Shown here: piece by piece, positions 10,371-21,766 of the stretch
How the letters are laid out: each line of letters begins with the position of its first letter
Position numbering within the stretch: the stretch's first letter is position 1
NCBI RefSeq assembly: GCF_033568475.1
Contig: NW_027331833.1
Location: 3,844,001-3,908,000 of the forward strand
Direction: 5' to 3'
DNA from: Henckelia pumila
Lineage: Eukaryota > Streptophyta > Magnoliopsida > Lamiales > Gesneriaceae
DNA length: 64,000 nt
The notes under the pieces: model-generated
What the model saw: the letters and a program-made list of their open reading frames with translations, nothing else
Told to the model about the DNA's origin: nothing
The model's database searches: none
Program-made: the position numbers and the translations under genes

Positions 10371-11893
10371 TCAGGTAGTTAACTCCATGATGGCACTGAC
10401 AATGTCTCCACAGTGAGTTTTGAGAGCTTTAACAGCCTTGGCTTTGGATACCCCGGCCTGTGTCATCACCAAGTCAACATCACGAGCCTCGACTCCTGTC
10501 TCGTCAACCTCCTCTTCTTCCTCATCCGGCAGTGCATTTGCAGCCGTAGCAGCTACTTCTGATTTTGCCATCACAGAACTCATATCCGGCATCCTAAATT
10601 GCTGTGCGGCCTGCGTCTGTAGTTGAGAGCTCAAATCCTCTATCTTGGCCTCCCCAAAAATGATGTAGGTTTCGGAATTGGGGTTCTTAAAGACATCTGG
10701 TTTTGAGATGAAAAACATAATCTGCGATATGTGACTGATCCATCAATCAAAATTCACAAAAGATAAACAGCATAATGCTAATAAATAAAAACAAAAAACA
10801 ATTGAAATGGGAAAGGGTAATACATTTTTGGTTCTCTTAATGGTCACCCTGCTTACTCCTGGAACCGGCTTCATTCCAAGTTTCAACATGGCCTTGCGAC
10901 TCTTCTTCTCACTTCTGCTCTGCTTAGAACTTTCATTCGAACCTGTTCAATTTTCCAACCAAGAGAAATGACCTCCATCACTCCGGCATCTTGATTTCAA
11001 ACCCGCGATATAGGTAACAGGACTATAGCAACAGAGTATCATGTACAAAAAATTCATTCATCAAATCTTAACACAAACAAGATCCTAAGAGAGTAATTCT
11101 CTATAATACAAACATCTGAGTGACACAGAACTTAAAAGATTATCAAATCCAACCATATCGATAAACTATCAAAAACTACCGTCCAATAGCTGAACAACAA
11201 TTAGCATATGGTGTGAAGTAATTGGAATCTAGCAAGTAATTAGCCCAAGAAGAATATTAATTATTGCACCTATCCTAATCCTAAAAATGACACAAATAGC
11301 AAAACAATTCCATAAAATAAAATTTTAAACCAACTGCCAAAACAACACGTAAATTGTCGACAGATTCATGATCTGCATGGATAACGTTTCATGAAGAAAT
11401 TCCCAAAAGAGTACATAAAAATTTATAAATAGAACGTTTTGCATTACAATGAGTGACCCAGTAAGAAAAACACCATTAATGAATTTTATACAGCCCGTGA
11501 CCTAAAATCCTGTATAGAATAAAGATTTACGTTCAAAAAGACATATTCCACCCCCCCCCCCCCCCAATTTATTTTGATAATGCGATACCCTGCAGATTAC
11601 AACCAGCAAGAGAGAACAAAATTGGAAAATTTATAATTTTGAAAGAAAATACGAACCAGGGGAGCCATCCTTATCGTCGTCTTCATCATCGGAATCTTCA
11701 GCTTCATGTTCATGGTCATCATCTTCCTTCACATCTTCCACCAGAGGCTCATCCTTCATCATGGCTCCAAATTAACATTAGGTAATCGAAAATATACGCA
11801 TCGGCATGAAAATAGAATTTTGTGATGAAAATCTCAAAGAAATACCTGAATCTTTATCTGGGCTTCAGTTTCTTCAACAACTGGACCTGGCAT
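10371..11893 (-). CDS. NACA: Nascent polypeptide-associated complex subunit alpha
   Basis: Four exons on the - strand: 11893-11846, 11753-11657, 10942-10824 and 10721-10371, together 615 nt or 204 codons plus stop, with compatible phases. Exon 1 starts [16 protein letters not shown]; exon 2 gives the acidic stretch; exon 3 encodes [19 protein letters not shown] and [12 protein letters not shown]; exon 4 carries [27 protein letters not shown] (NAC domain) and the C-terminal UBA domain ending [12 protein letters not shown]. Length and motifs match plant NAC-alpha. The protein pairs with NAC-beta (BTF3) on ribosomes and shields nascent chains. A 15-base C run sits in the intron between exons 2 and 3. 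No disabling change seen, so it is probably active. Confidence 0.95.
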
Positions 11894-12046
11894 GACGAAT
11901 AGCGGCTTCTTGGACGGAGATTTGGTGGCTTGAGAATAGTGAAATAACGTGAGAGTGAGCTGCTTCTGCTTGGAGAAGAAGATGAATGAATGAATGTTTT
12001 ATTCTTTCTAGGGCTCTGTTTCAATCTCTTGGTCCAATTCCAATTT

Positions 12047-12092
12047 AGCCCAATTTTGATTTAGTATTCTTTCGGCCCATTTAACTTGGGCC
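12047..12092 (-). promoter_or_regulatory. Site II motif cluster in NAC-alpha promoter
   Basis: Three TGGGCC/TGGGCT motifs (12047-12052, 12074-12079, 12087-12092, mixed orientation) lie 155-200 bases upstream of the NAC-alpha start codon. Site II elements of this form are typical of plant genes for ribosomal proteins and translation factors and bind TCP factors. Their role here is inferred from position and spacing. Confidence 0.55.
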
Positions 12093-12099
12093 GAGTATG

Positions 12100-12756
12100 A
12101 GGATGAGGATTATGACGATGATTCATGTTATTCTTATAACTTGATATTATAAATTAATTATTCTAACAGTTTAGATTGGGATAAAAAAAAGATTTAGTAA
12201 TTTAAAAATTCTAGAAAGTACATAAAACATGATAAACAATAAAGGATGAGTGATGGCATATTCATCGAGATAAATTTGCGATGTGGTAGAAAAAAAAAGA
12301 TTTCAGAGTATTTTTGTCAAATTAATTGAATATTATTGAGTAAAAAGAGTAATTTTTTAATTAAATAGTAAGATTAGTTTACACGCGATGCATCATATAT
12401 ATATATACGTTTTTTATGTTAATTAATTTTTTTATTACTTTTAGAATGAAATAATGATTAAATATTAAAAAGTTTAAATAAAAATAAAAATAAAATAATA
12501 TTCAGTATTTCAAAGAGTTGTTACTTTTTTAATGATATGATGAATCGAATATTCAAAAGTTTAAATAAAAATAAAAGAATATTTATTATTTAAAAAATTA
12601 CTAATATCTTGTAATTATAGATAAATTATATATATAACTGAATTACTCTAAATTTCTTGACCTTATTAATAATTAATTGTATGTATAGATGATGATACAA
12701 TTATAATTTTCATTTAGGTTTCACCAATAAGGCTATCTACTTTAATATATAATGCA
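12100..12756. other. AT-rich intergenic DNA
   Basis: Between the NAC-alpha promoter and the target duplication of the Reina-like element. Long A/T runs; no gene, no repeat recognised. Confidence 0.5.
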
Positions 12757-12761
12757 GATAC

Positions 12762-12996
12762 TGATGCAACGAGCCTTTGATATCGCATTATTCTAGTTTC
12801 TTAAATACATTAGATTTATATTTTATTAGATGGGGTTTGGTTGTTTTAGTTTTCTTATGTTTTTTGAAATTCTACGATAGCTCTTGGTTTATTTAAATAT
12901 GACTATTGTTATTTTTTGGACAATTTTTGAGATTTTATATCAGAAAACGAGAGTTTCTCTCAAACCATATCCTCTTTTGTGTCTCGGTTTACATCA
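12762..12996 (+). mobile_element. 5' LTR of Reina-like element (235 bp)
   Basis: It starts TGATGCAACGAGCC and ends GGTTTACATCA. It aligns with 19432-19629, sharing TTTCTTAAATACATTAGATT and CGGTTTACATC. It contains about 33 bases absent from the 3' copy (around 12940-12972). Confidence 0.85.
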
Positions 12997-12998
12997 AT

Positions 12999-13012
12999 TG
13001 GTATCGAAAGCC
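12999..13012 (+). other. Primer-binding site of Reina-like element
   Basis: TGGTATCGAAAGCC two bases after the LTR. It is a diverged form of the Met-tRNA site TGGTATCAGAGCC. Confidence 0.7.
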
Positions 13013-13046
13013 AGCGATTCTATCGCGAAAATTTTCTTGGTCCACC

Positions 13047-14220
13047 ATGCCTCTCCGCCGTCGCGTCGCGAACAACAACGATCTCCTCTCCACTCTTGTC
13101 GAAGAGATTACTCTGCTCGCCATGAAGTTGCAGATCTGCGTGCCTCCAGGGACGAAGTCGATTTTCTCTATGATAATGGTGATCATGAGAATCCGTTCTC
13201 TCAACCGCGTAGTCGGTGATGCATGAATCGGGACGCTGCTGCACCACCTGGACATCATGATTTTCGTTGGGAATCCGCTTTCAAAGTGGATATCCCTGAA
13301 TATCTGGGTTTCTACATCCTGATGAGTTGTTGGATTGGCAGGATATTGTGTATGAAATCCTCTCTTTCCAAGAGGTCACTAAACATAAACAGGCGACATT
13401 GGTCGCCACGAGATTTCGGGGTCGGGCGGCTGCCTGGTGGCAGCAACTCAAATCATCCCGATCATGTGATGGTAAAGTGTCGATCCTGTTATGTGTTAAA
13501 CCACAAAAGCACCTGATGCCTGTTTTTACCCTACAACTATAAGTGCACCCTTTACCAACAACTAAAAAATTTGCGCCAAGGCTCTCACTCCGTGATTGAA
13601 TATGCTACCAAATTTTTCTTATTGCTCACGCATACCATGATAACAGAAACCGAGGATCAAATAGTGTCTCGTTTTATTGGTGGTCTTCGGGAACAATTTT
13701 GATATGTTCTTAATCTCTTTGATCCTCTCGTTGTTTCGTAATGTCACCATCGTGCCCTCACTCTAGAATCACAGTTTGGCCGCAATTCATCTTGGTTGTC
13801 TGCAGGTTCTACGCCTGCCCGCAGCCCCCTTGGCACGTCGACCCCTACTACATGGGCCTCCCTTGGGCAGCCTTTGGTCTCTACTTTGGGTTCTTCTACT
13901 GTTGTTTCGACACCTTTGCGAGGTTCTATTCCTGCTCTATCGGTTCGTCCTCTACCATGGGGCATGGGTTTTGTTTTTTCTCTTGCGGTGAAGTCGACCA
14001 TCGTGCTTCTGCATGCACAAGTTCCGATCGTCGAGAGCTCTTGACTGATACTTTCCCGACTATTGTCGACAACAGTGATAATATTGTTGGGTTGGAACAA
14101 CCATGTGAAGAAGTAATCTCCAAAGGATATGTGGGACAGTCTCTATTTTTGTGTCATGCTTGCTTCTCTCCACGACAGGTTAGTGATAGTTGGTATCACA
14201 TAGCCTTATTTCATTCCACT
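13047..14220 (+). pseudogene. Reina-like gag remnant
   Basis: ATG at 13047 opens MPLRRRVANNNDLLSTLVEE in a short frame. Gag-like text continues in other frames, for example VATRFRGRAAAWWQQL near 13400 and a zinc knuckle CFFSCGEVDHRASAC near 13970-14015. At least three frameshifts separate these parts. Confidence 0.75.
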
Positions 14221-15915
14221 TGAACTATTGATGACAATATTTATCAGTTTATCAGTTATTCTGGTAGCTGTGAGAATGTGGTTTCTTTACAGTAATCAAT
14301 AAATTATCTATTCCGACGGAGCCTCGTCTCAAGCCATGCAAATTATTTTGGATTCAACAGGGTTTCGAAATTGATGTGAACCGTCAGACTTTAATATATG
14401 TTTCGATTGGTGTACATTATTCGGATGAAATCTTATGTGATGTGGTTCTGATGGATGCATGCCACTTGTTTCTTGGTCTCACGTGGCAGTACAATTGTCA
14501 TACCATCCACGATGGACACACCAACAATTATACGACTTGCTATCATCTCATGAAATCGAGGCTTCCACCAGCTCTTCTATTAGTTTGCCACTTACTACAC
14601 CTTCATTTTTATCACGAGCAGCCTTCTAAGAGGATATGTCTGACACTGTCGTTGTATGCCCATATTACAAAACCAGCGACCGATTATTCCGCTTCTGCAC
14701 CGCTTTATGTCCCAGTTTTGGAACGCCTCTTGCTCGAGGAGTTTGTGGATGTCTACCGTCCAGGATCCTTCCTTTACGCAACATACAACATTGAATTGAT
14801 CTTGTTCCGGGTGCTTTTTAACTAATCGTCCGCAACATCGCATGAGTCCTATGGAACATGAGAATTTGCATCGTCAAGTCGAGGACCTGCTATCCAAGGG
14901 ATTCTTGTGTGCAAGTTTGAGCCCATACATTGTCACACCTTAGTAGTTCACAAGAAGAATGGAACTTGACGAATGTATATTGATTGTCATGTTATTAACA
15001 AGATCGCCATCAGGTATTGTTTCCCAATCCCTCGCCTTGAAGACCTCCTTGATCATCTTTGTGGTGTCATGGTCTTTAGCAAACTTGATCTTAGGAGTGG
15101 TTATCACCAGATCCACATCAGCCCAGGTGACGAATGGAAGCTTTCAAAAAATGCGAGGGTCTATTTTGGTGGCTCGTCATGCCCTTCGGCCTCTCCAATG
15201 CCCCGAGCATGTTTATGCATGTCATGAACCAAGCCCTTTTCCCGTACATTGGGAAATTTGTGGTTGTATATTTCGATGATATTATGATATTCTATACTTC
15301 AGCGGAGCACCATCTCTCTCACCTTTGTATAATCTTGACAACTTCATTAATAGTTCTATATTTTTCTTGGCAAATTCTTTTTTATGACATCGTTAGTATT
15401 ATTTTTGGGATATGTTGTCTCCAGCACGGGTCATCAGGTTGACCACTCTAAGGTTTCGGTGATTCGTGATTGCCTGCACTCTCAAGGCCTTGCCAATTTG
15501 TATAGTTTCCAGGAATTGACCTTTTTCTAATGCTGCTTTATTCCGCATTTCAGTTCTATTATGGCACCAATTACCGATTGTTTGTTCTAGGGTCAGTTCA
15601 TTTGGATCAATGCGGCTTCCTTGGCCTTTGAGGATATCAAAGATCGTTTGAATTCGACGCCTATTTTGATATTACCAGATTTTAAAAGTCTTTTGGTTTG
15701 TATTTTGACCCTTTTAAAATGGGTATCGGCGGCGTTCTTAGCCATTTTGCCCGTCCGGTTGCATACTTAAGAAAAAAACTACAAGCCCCTCGTGTCCGTG
15801 ACAACACTTATGATATTGAATTTTATGTGATTTTTCAAGCCATACGTCACTGGCGCCACTATCTTTTTTATCGTAAATTTATCCTCTATACGGACCATGA
15901 TGATTTGAAGCATCT

Positions 15916-18019
15916 TGTAAGGCCCGGGATTATTTAATTTTAATTCGAGAATATTTAATTTGGAAATATTTAGAGTTTAAAATTAAATTCTAATATTCTT
16001 AAATGAATAAGGATTGAAATTGAATTAAATCGCTTTTCCGGGGACTGAATTGCAAATAGTCAAAAGTTCAGGGACTAAACTATAAATTGACTTATATTTA
16101 TCAACTTTTCCACTTGAATTAGAGCATCTGCACGTGTAATCATCAGCAGGAAGGGAAAAAAATATCATAACTTGAAGGAAACACCATTTTCAGTCTTTTA
16201 AAGCTTCGATTTTGTGCGTTCCGTTTGTCAGAAATTCCAGATAAATATATATCTGCGATCACCGCTCCGAGACCTTCGTTTTGGTACAAGTTTCATTCAT
16301 TTTTCTCAAACTTTATTTTTATGTTGAAGATGGGTTGTTCTTCTTTTTTATTATATATGTGCTTCAGCTAGTGCTGGTTACGTATTCGCAGACGGTTCGC
16401 AAACAGACCGTCGTTCGGATTTTATACGATTTTAGCAAGCAAAATTCGAACCCTATCATATCTGATTATGATGATTTTCGAGTTATGTGTGATGATATGT
16501 TAGAGATGATGAGTTATATGGATTGTTGGATCGATTGTGATATTGTTTGGATTGCCGGTTTTTAGCCGTTATGCCGTCGATTCAAAATAATGTCAAGACT
16601 TTGATATTGTTGATTGAAAGATGCATGGTTTGAGTTGCATTTGATCTTGTTAGTTCATCTACATGTCATTTCTCAGCTCTATATCGAATTTTCCGAACTC
16701 GAGATCTCTGATTCGAACCGAGAAGGATTTGAAGCAAGGTTTGCTAGCATTTGCATTTGAGATTGATTTGAAAGTTGAGCAGCCTTTTGATATGATTTAT
16801 CATTGATGTCATTGCAGATTTGAAGGACTTTCAGACGTACTATCGAAAGTTATAAATGACAGCTAATCCAGATGGGATAGAACGCTCGAAATAGCTATTT
16901 TTTCGAGTATTTCCTTGTTAATCACATACTTAGTTGTTTATGTGTTTTATGTGATTTAATGCTTTGATTGATTTTCTTGCTTATTTGAGTAAGTGTTTAA
17001 GATGTTTTATAGCATTTAATGCATACAGAACATGTTGCATTCATCTTGAACTCCAGCTTGATAAGCACAGAGGGTTGAAAAGCCTAGAGTGCATATGATT
17101 TTTGGTGGATTTTAGTTGAGTGGCACGGAATGTAAATTTAATTCCAGAGCCAGAAGACTCACTATAGTTGCATCAAAGTCAGAGAAAATAAAGTATTTAA
17201 CTTCACCTCGATTGGATGAGTTGGTGTTCGTTGAAGATTTTATTTCCTCGGGATCCCAAGAACTTATATCCTATTGATATCAGCTTGATAGCCTCTTTTG
17301 CCATATGCATTGCATTCACGTTTATTATCTCGAGCTTTATGTTGTTTATACTGGGATTTTATTCTCACCGGAGGTATCCGGCTATTGCTTTGTTTTGTAT
17401 GTGTGCATGCCAATAGGTGGGGCAGGAGCTAGTCAGAAGAGACAGTGATAGCTCGAGATAAAGTTGTAGCACGTGAGAACTCGGGTTGTAGCAAAATGTC
17501 TTGTATTTTGAGTTGATGAACCATACTAGAAATGATACAAGAACATTGTATATTGTTGTTGACTACATGTTAGTTGTGTATCTTGTGTATGGAAGCATAT
17601 AAGATGTTGTTAGATAGCATGTATATTCTTTTGTAACTTGTACAAGACTAGATGTATTTATTATTCCAACTTGGACAGCAATATGTTAGCAGCAGATTTT
17701 CTAGAAATTGGAGCCCGCTCGATCGGGTGAAGTTCACCGATCGAGCGAGCCCTGTATTATGCAAAACAGAGAAATCTAATTTCTTGCCCGCTCGATCGGG
17801 TGACTTTCACCAATCGAGCGAGGCCAAAAATATTTTGGACCGAGAGTTTACAATTTGAGCTCGCTCGATCGGGCAAGTTTCCCCGATCGAGCGAGGTACT
17901 GTAGCTTTTAAAAAAAAATAATTTTGTAGCTCTTGGTTCTTTATTTCTGTCGAGTACTTGATTCATTGTTATTTATAATAAATTACCCTAAGATAAGATT
18001 AGCAACCTGGGTCCCCACA
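15916..18019 (+). mobile_element. Tekay/Del-like solo LTR, 2104 bp
   Basis: It starts TGTAAGGCCCGGGATTATTT and ends GGGTCCCCACA, flanked by CATCT at 15911-15915 and 18020-18024. Excision restores RNase H coding across the joint: codons for DLKHL continue with GSQDKVSSRHASW. No primer-binding site or coding DNA is attached, so it arose by LTR-LTR recombination after insertion. It is related to the partial LTR at 1-842. Confidence 0.95.
17716..17893. repeat. Three 32-bp near-palindromes in the solo LTR
   Basis: Copies at 17716-17747, 17789-17820 and 17862-17893 each have arms CGCTCGATCG and CGATCGAGCG (the second copy has one changed base in the right arm) around a centre such as GGTGAAGTTCAC that is itself nearly palindromic. 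Spacing between copies is 41 bases each time. Each could form a long hairpin in RNA or single-stranded DNA. Confidence 0.9.
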
Positions 18020-19431
18020 CATCTTGGCAGCCAGGACAAGGTTTCCTCGCGCCATGCATCCTAGATCGCCTATCTTCAACTTTATTTTGTCTTCAAGCAC
18101 AAATCAGGTGTTCTTAATCGCATGGCAGACGCGCTTACCGTCGACGTTTGCTCTTGTATGACATGCAAATTTCTATTAATTGTGTGGATGCTTTTCTTGA
18201 TGCCTATTACAATGATATTTTCTTCTCAAAATTATTGCTCTCGGTCAAAGATGATTCGAGCAGTGAATATGCATTTCATGATGGGTTCCTTTTTCGTGAT
18301 CCCCAACTATATGTGCCTGATTGCAGTATTCGTCTCAAGTTATTGCAAGATCTTCATTGTGAAGGTCATGTGGGCATTGATCGTATGTTTTGGATATTGA
18401 GCGCGTCTTATTTTTGGCCATCTTTACGTCGTGATGTTGGATGCTATATTTCTCAGTGTCATGTTTTCTAGGTTACCAAGGGTGGTGCTGCCTCAAACGA
18501 TGGGTTGTACATGTCGTTGTCGATTCCTAATCGCCCTTAGTCCAATATCAGCATGGATTTTGTTGTTGGGTTGCCTCGGACTCAACGTAAAAAATGACTC
18601 AGTTTTCGTTGTTGTTGATCGTTTCTAAAAAATGGCCCACTTTATTCCTTGCTCAAAATCTAAAGATTTTGTCCACGTTGCCTAACTATTTTTCCGTGAG
18701 ATATACTGCCTATATGGTTTTCCTCACTCCATTGTGTTAGATCGTGATACTCCCTTAGTCAGTCACTTCTGGCAGAGCCTGTGGTGTATGGTTAACAAGA
18801 GTATCGACTTTTGTTCTGCATACCACCCTCAAACAGATGACCAAACAAAGGTGGTCAATCGTTTGCTTGGCGATCTACTTTGTAGTTTGGTTATTGATCA
18901 TATCAAGGTATGGGATACTAAGCTTCCCATGGCTGAATTCGTTCATAATCATGCTGTCAATCGTAGCAGTAGTTTTAGTCCGTTTCATGTGTTATATGGG
19001 TTCTCTCCAAATTGTCCTACTGATCTTGCTCTCATCCCAAATTCTCAACGTCCTCACCGTGATGTTGAGGGTCTCATTGACGAGTTGAGATTGGTTCACC
19101 AACAAACTTTTGATCTCTTGGTGGCATCGTCGTCCAAGTACAAGGCTGCTGCTGATAGGAAGCATCATCATGTTGAGTTTTCGATTGGTTATTTTGTGTG
19201 AGCCATTTTGACCAAGGATCATTATACTTCCCATGAATACAATAAACTCATTGCTTGCAAGATTGGTCCTCTTGATATCATTGCCAAGATTAATTATAAT
19301 ATATATCGTCTACGCCTTCCACCTGGTTATCGTACCCCTGGCGTGTTCAATGTTAAACACCTTGTTCCCTCCTTGGGTGAAGTTGACGACCCTCTTGATT
19401 TGTGGACGAATCTTGTCCACCCCGGAGTGGA

Positions 19432-19629
19432 TGATGCACGGGTCTTTGATATTGTATTATTATAGTTTCTTAAATACATTAGATTTATATTTAATTAGGG
19501 TTTGGTTGTTTTAGTTCCCTTTGGTTTTTTAAATTCTAGGATAGGTCTCGGTTTATTTATATAGGAATTTTGTTATTTTGTTGGAAAATTTTTTAGATTT
19601 TATATTCTTTTGTGTATCGGTTTACATCT
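19432..19629 (+). mobile_element. 3' LTR of Reina-like element (198 bp)
   Basis: It starts TGATGCACGGG inside the last pol codons and ends TTTACATCT (CA changed to CT), followed by the target duplication GATAC. It is shorter than the 5' LTR by an internal deletion. Confidence 0.85.
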
Positions 19630-20261
19630 GATACAATATGGTAGAATTTGGATATTAATTTGGCCAAATTCAGTAAAATGAGCTTTCTTCTTCTATTCTC
19701 ACGGCCAGTCGCCTCCATGAAAAAAAATATAGATTTCGTCAATTGAAAATTTCAAAACCCTTAGAAAGTTTTTCCTCTCCCAAAAAGGTTCGATCATCTT
19801 TTGATTGGGAGATTCTAGCTGGACTCAACACTGCTCTCTCCTCCATTGCCGCTAAACTCTTTGCAGTGCAGGTGATTCTTTTATACTAATCTGAGTCTTG
19901 ATTTATAAAGTTGAGATTTTTATCTATTTCTGGATTTATTCATCGAATTTTAGTTGTTTTTTTTTTTTTGGAATTTCGTGGACACAGGTTCTTACGTTTT
20001 CTTTTTGGGAATTCCTCTTTGTTTCGAGAATTTTAGGATGCTAATTCAAAATTATTACGAGTGATATATCTTACTTATTGAAGCTCGTTGAGCATATGAA
20101 TTTTCAAGCCTTGAATTGACTCCTCTTTTTCCTTTGTTTATTTTGGGAGAGATTTCAAAATGTGACAACTGATATCGATATAAAAGATGTCTGTAATTTT
20201 TCTTTCTCCATTTCATTACCGATATTCTTATGAACTCCCATGTGTTTTGGTAAATTTTCAG

Positions 20262-20371
20262 ACAAGCTTTACTTCATCGACTTTGAGTATGGATCATACA
20301 GATGCAGAGATTTTGATATCGGAAATCACTTCAATGAATGTTGTCTATGATTGTGACTATAGCCTGTGTGT
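20262..20371 (+). pseudogene. Choline/ethanolamine kinase exon fragment (segment A)
   Basis: After an AG acceptor it encodes KLYFIDFEYGSY, DFDIGNHFNE and then, after a frameshift, YDCDYSL. This is the conserved region downstream of the kinase catalytic loop in plant choline/ethanolamine kinases (first step of the CDP-choline pathway). Only this exon is present; it sits between two exon-like pieces of another gene. Confidence 0.8.
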
Positions 20372-20515
20372 CACCTTCTTTTCATGGACCCAATTCTTAA
20401 GGTGAAAGATTAGGTTTAGATTTTTTTAACAAGTGTAGAAATATATTTATGTGGATATTTTATGTGAAAGTACAGGGAATTATTGTAACTTGCACTTGAT
20501 GTAACACACACATGT

Positions 20516-21162
20516 AGGGATGGAAATGGGTCGGGTCTAAATCCGACCCCGCATCAAACCCGCCCCGACGTGGCGGGTTTAGACCTGCTTAAACGGGCCC
20601 ACAAGCGGGTCCGGGGTGGGTACCGGGTTTGGCCAAACCCGCCCCGCCAAAGTATATATACATATATAAATTTAAAATATACATGTATATATATAAATAT
20701 AAAATATATATAATATTAATAATATAGAATTATATTTTTATACTAAATAATTAATATATTGTTCATAATTTGAGTGTATAATATTATTAGATTGAAATGA
20801 ATTTATTTTATTATGATAGGTTTTGTATAAAAATTATCATTATAATGTTTTTTGGTCAGTAATTATTAATTAATTACAAATTGATAAATTTTAACTTGTG
20901 AGAATATTTTTTTTGTCTTAAATATTATCAATATATATTTGGAATTAAATTTAATGATTTTCATTAATTTTTAAACTTTTAATTTTTTTAATTAAATAAT
21001 TTTAAATTTATTTAATTTCTGACGGGTCCAACGGATCTAACCAAGATTGGACCCACCGGGTTCACGGGGCGGTGCGGGGCGGGGCGAGGCGGGTCCAAAA
21101 AAAGGCAGGGCGGATCCCGAGTTTAGCCAAGCCCGCCCCAGACCCGCCCCGTTGTCATCCCT
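20516..21162. mobile_element. Non-autonomous G-rich terminal-repeat element, about 647 bp
   Basis: It starts AGGGATGGAAATGGGTCGGG and ends CCCGTTGTCATCCCT, with ACACACATGT directly repeated at both flanks (about 20506-20515 and 21163-21172). Segment B carries the unoccupied sequence AACACACACATGTATATTG, so the insertion happened after the duplication or in one copy only. Ends are rich in GGCGGGT motifs and the middle is AT-rich. A 10-11 bp duplication suits a Mutator-like element; no protein is encoded. Confidence 0.75.
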
Positions 21163-21766
21163 ACACACATGTAGATTGGTTGTTAGCTTTCAACATAGCG
21201 ACGGGTTATCCAAATATAATATATATCTGCCTCATATCCAAATTACAAAATCTTCAAATGGTACTTATATTTTTTGCATTAGTAAAATAGTAAATGTATT
21301 TTAAAAGGCTTTAAGTGCATTGTATGAAAATGTTCCTTAATAAGTTCATAATTAATATTTTTTATGAATAACGTGAAGTTTTCTTTTTTTAATGATCGTG
21401 TCAATATTTTGTATGGTAAACTAACATCATATCTTTAAACTCCAGATTCGGGATGCGAAATTGGGCCGGTCCATCAATGTCTTCTTGTTCTATTTTTATG
21501 CATTGGTGAGACAAAAGTTTCTCATATATTTGTGGTTATTCTGTTTTAGCCTGGTTCCTACTTTCAATTTTGTTTTGGTTTTAATTTGATAGTGATGAAT
21601 GGGTATGAAGCAGTAGCGACAGTAATTGTAGTATCAGTTGTTTCGTCAGTAGTTCCTCTGGTGAGAGTGATCGTAAGGCTTTGGGACTGGGAGCTGGTGA
21701 TCTTGAGACAGATACAGATTCTTTAATGTCCAGAGAGTTTAGTTTGTCTTCGTTGCGCCAACCTTA

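Larger units (their letters stand above)
14830..19465 (+). pseudogene. Reina-like pol remnant (RT, RNase H, integrase)
   Basis: Reverse transcriptase is seen at about 14870-15320: [39 protein letters not shown] and the catalytic VVYFDDI. RNase H follows at about 15690-15915 (YTDHDDLKH) and resumes at 18025 after the solo LTR. The integrase zinc-binding and catalytic core lie at about 18280-19000 (SNISMDF, FVVVDRF, LDRDTPLVSHFW, AYHPQTDDQTKVVNR), and the C-terminus at 19000-19465 ends in FNVKHLVPSLGEVDDPLD. The last codons run into the 3' LTR. Stops, frameshifts and a YTDHD-to-KHL interruption make it inactive. Confidence 0.85.
12762..19629 (+). mobile_element. Reina-like chromoviral Gypsy element with nested solo LTR
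   Basis: LTRs at 12762-12996 and 19432-19629 bracket gag, reverse transcriptase, RNase H and integrase in that order. The target duplication GATAC lies at 12757-12761 and 19630-19634. Without the 2104-bp solo LTR and its 5-bp duplication the element would be about 4.76 kb, short and with short LTRs as in the Reina lineage; the integrase tail (HEYNKL, KIGPLDIIAKIN, FNVKHLVP) also fits Reina/CRM. Every coding domain is broken by stops and frameshifts. Confidence 0.85.
19635..21447 (+). repeat. Segment A of an inverted duplication
   Basis: It matches the reverse complement of 34621-36110 along its whole length, apart from the insertion at 20516-21173 here and extra DNA in the partner. Examples: ATGGTAGAATTTGG and CTCACGGCCAGTCGC near 19640-19710, AAACTCTTTGCAG near 19853, CATAGCGACGGGTTATCCA near 21193. 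The match stops at the AG of a splice acceptor (CTTTAAACTCCAG at 21447). Confidence 0.85.
19727..21766 (+). pseudogene. Unrecognised gene fragment, three possible exons
   Basis: Exon-like pieces read in phase: about 19727-19871 (SPKKVRSSFDWEILAGLNTA then AAKLFAVQ, donor GTGATT), 21448-21507 (IRDAKLGRSINVFLFYFYAL between AG and GTGAGA), and about 21600-21766 (SGESDRKALGLGAGDLETDT ending SLSSLRQP-stop). The first two join in phase 0. I do not recognise the family. No in-frame start ATG is found for the first piece and the third contains a TGA, so a pseudogene is likelier than an active gene. The counterpart of the first piece in segment B has stops. Confidence 0.4.

Noticed and set aside
10420..10626. 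68-codon + strand frame
   Set aside because: Antisense to NAC-alpha exon 4.
13744..14223. Overlapping frames of 118-160 codons on both strands
   Set aside because: They overlap decayed gag in a less AT-rich stretch; only the frame with the zinc knuckle fits a known protein.
14959..19465. Reverse transcriptase and RNase H considered as an endogenous pararetrovirus
   Set aside because: Flanking LTRs, target duplications and an integrase show a Ty3/Gypsy retrotransposon; no movement- or coat-protein motif seen.
21047..21304. Frame of 85 codons rich in Gly/Arg/Pro
   Set aside because: Lies in the GC-rich terminal region of the non-autonomous element ending at 21162.
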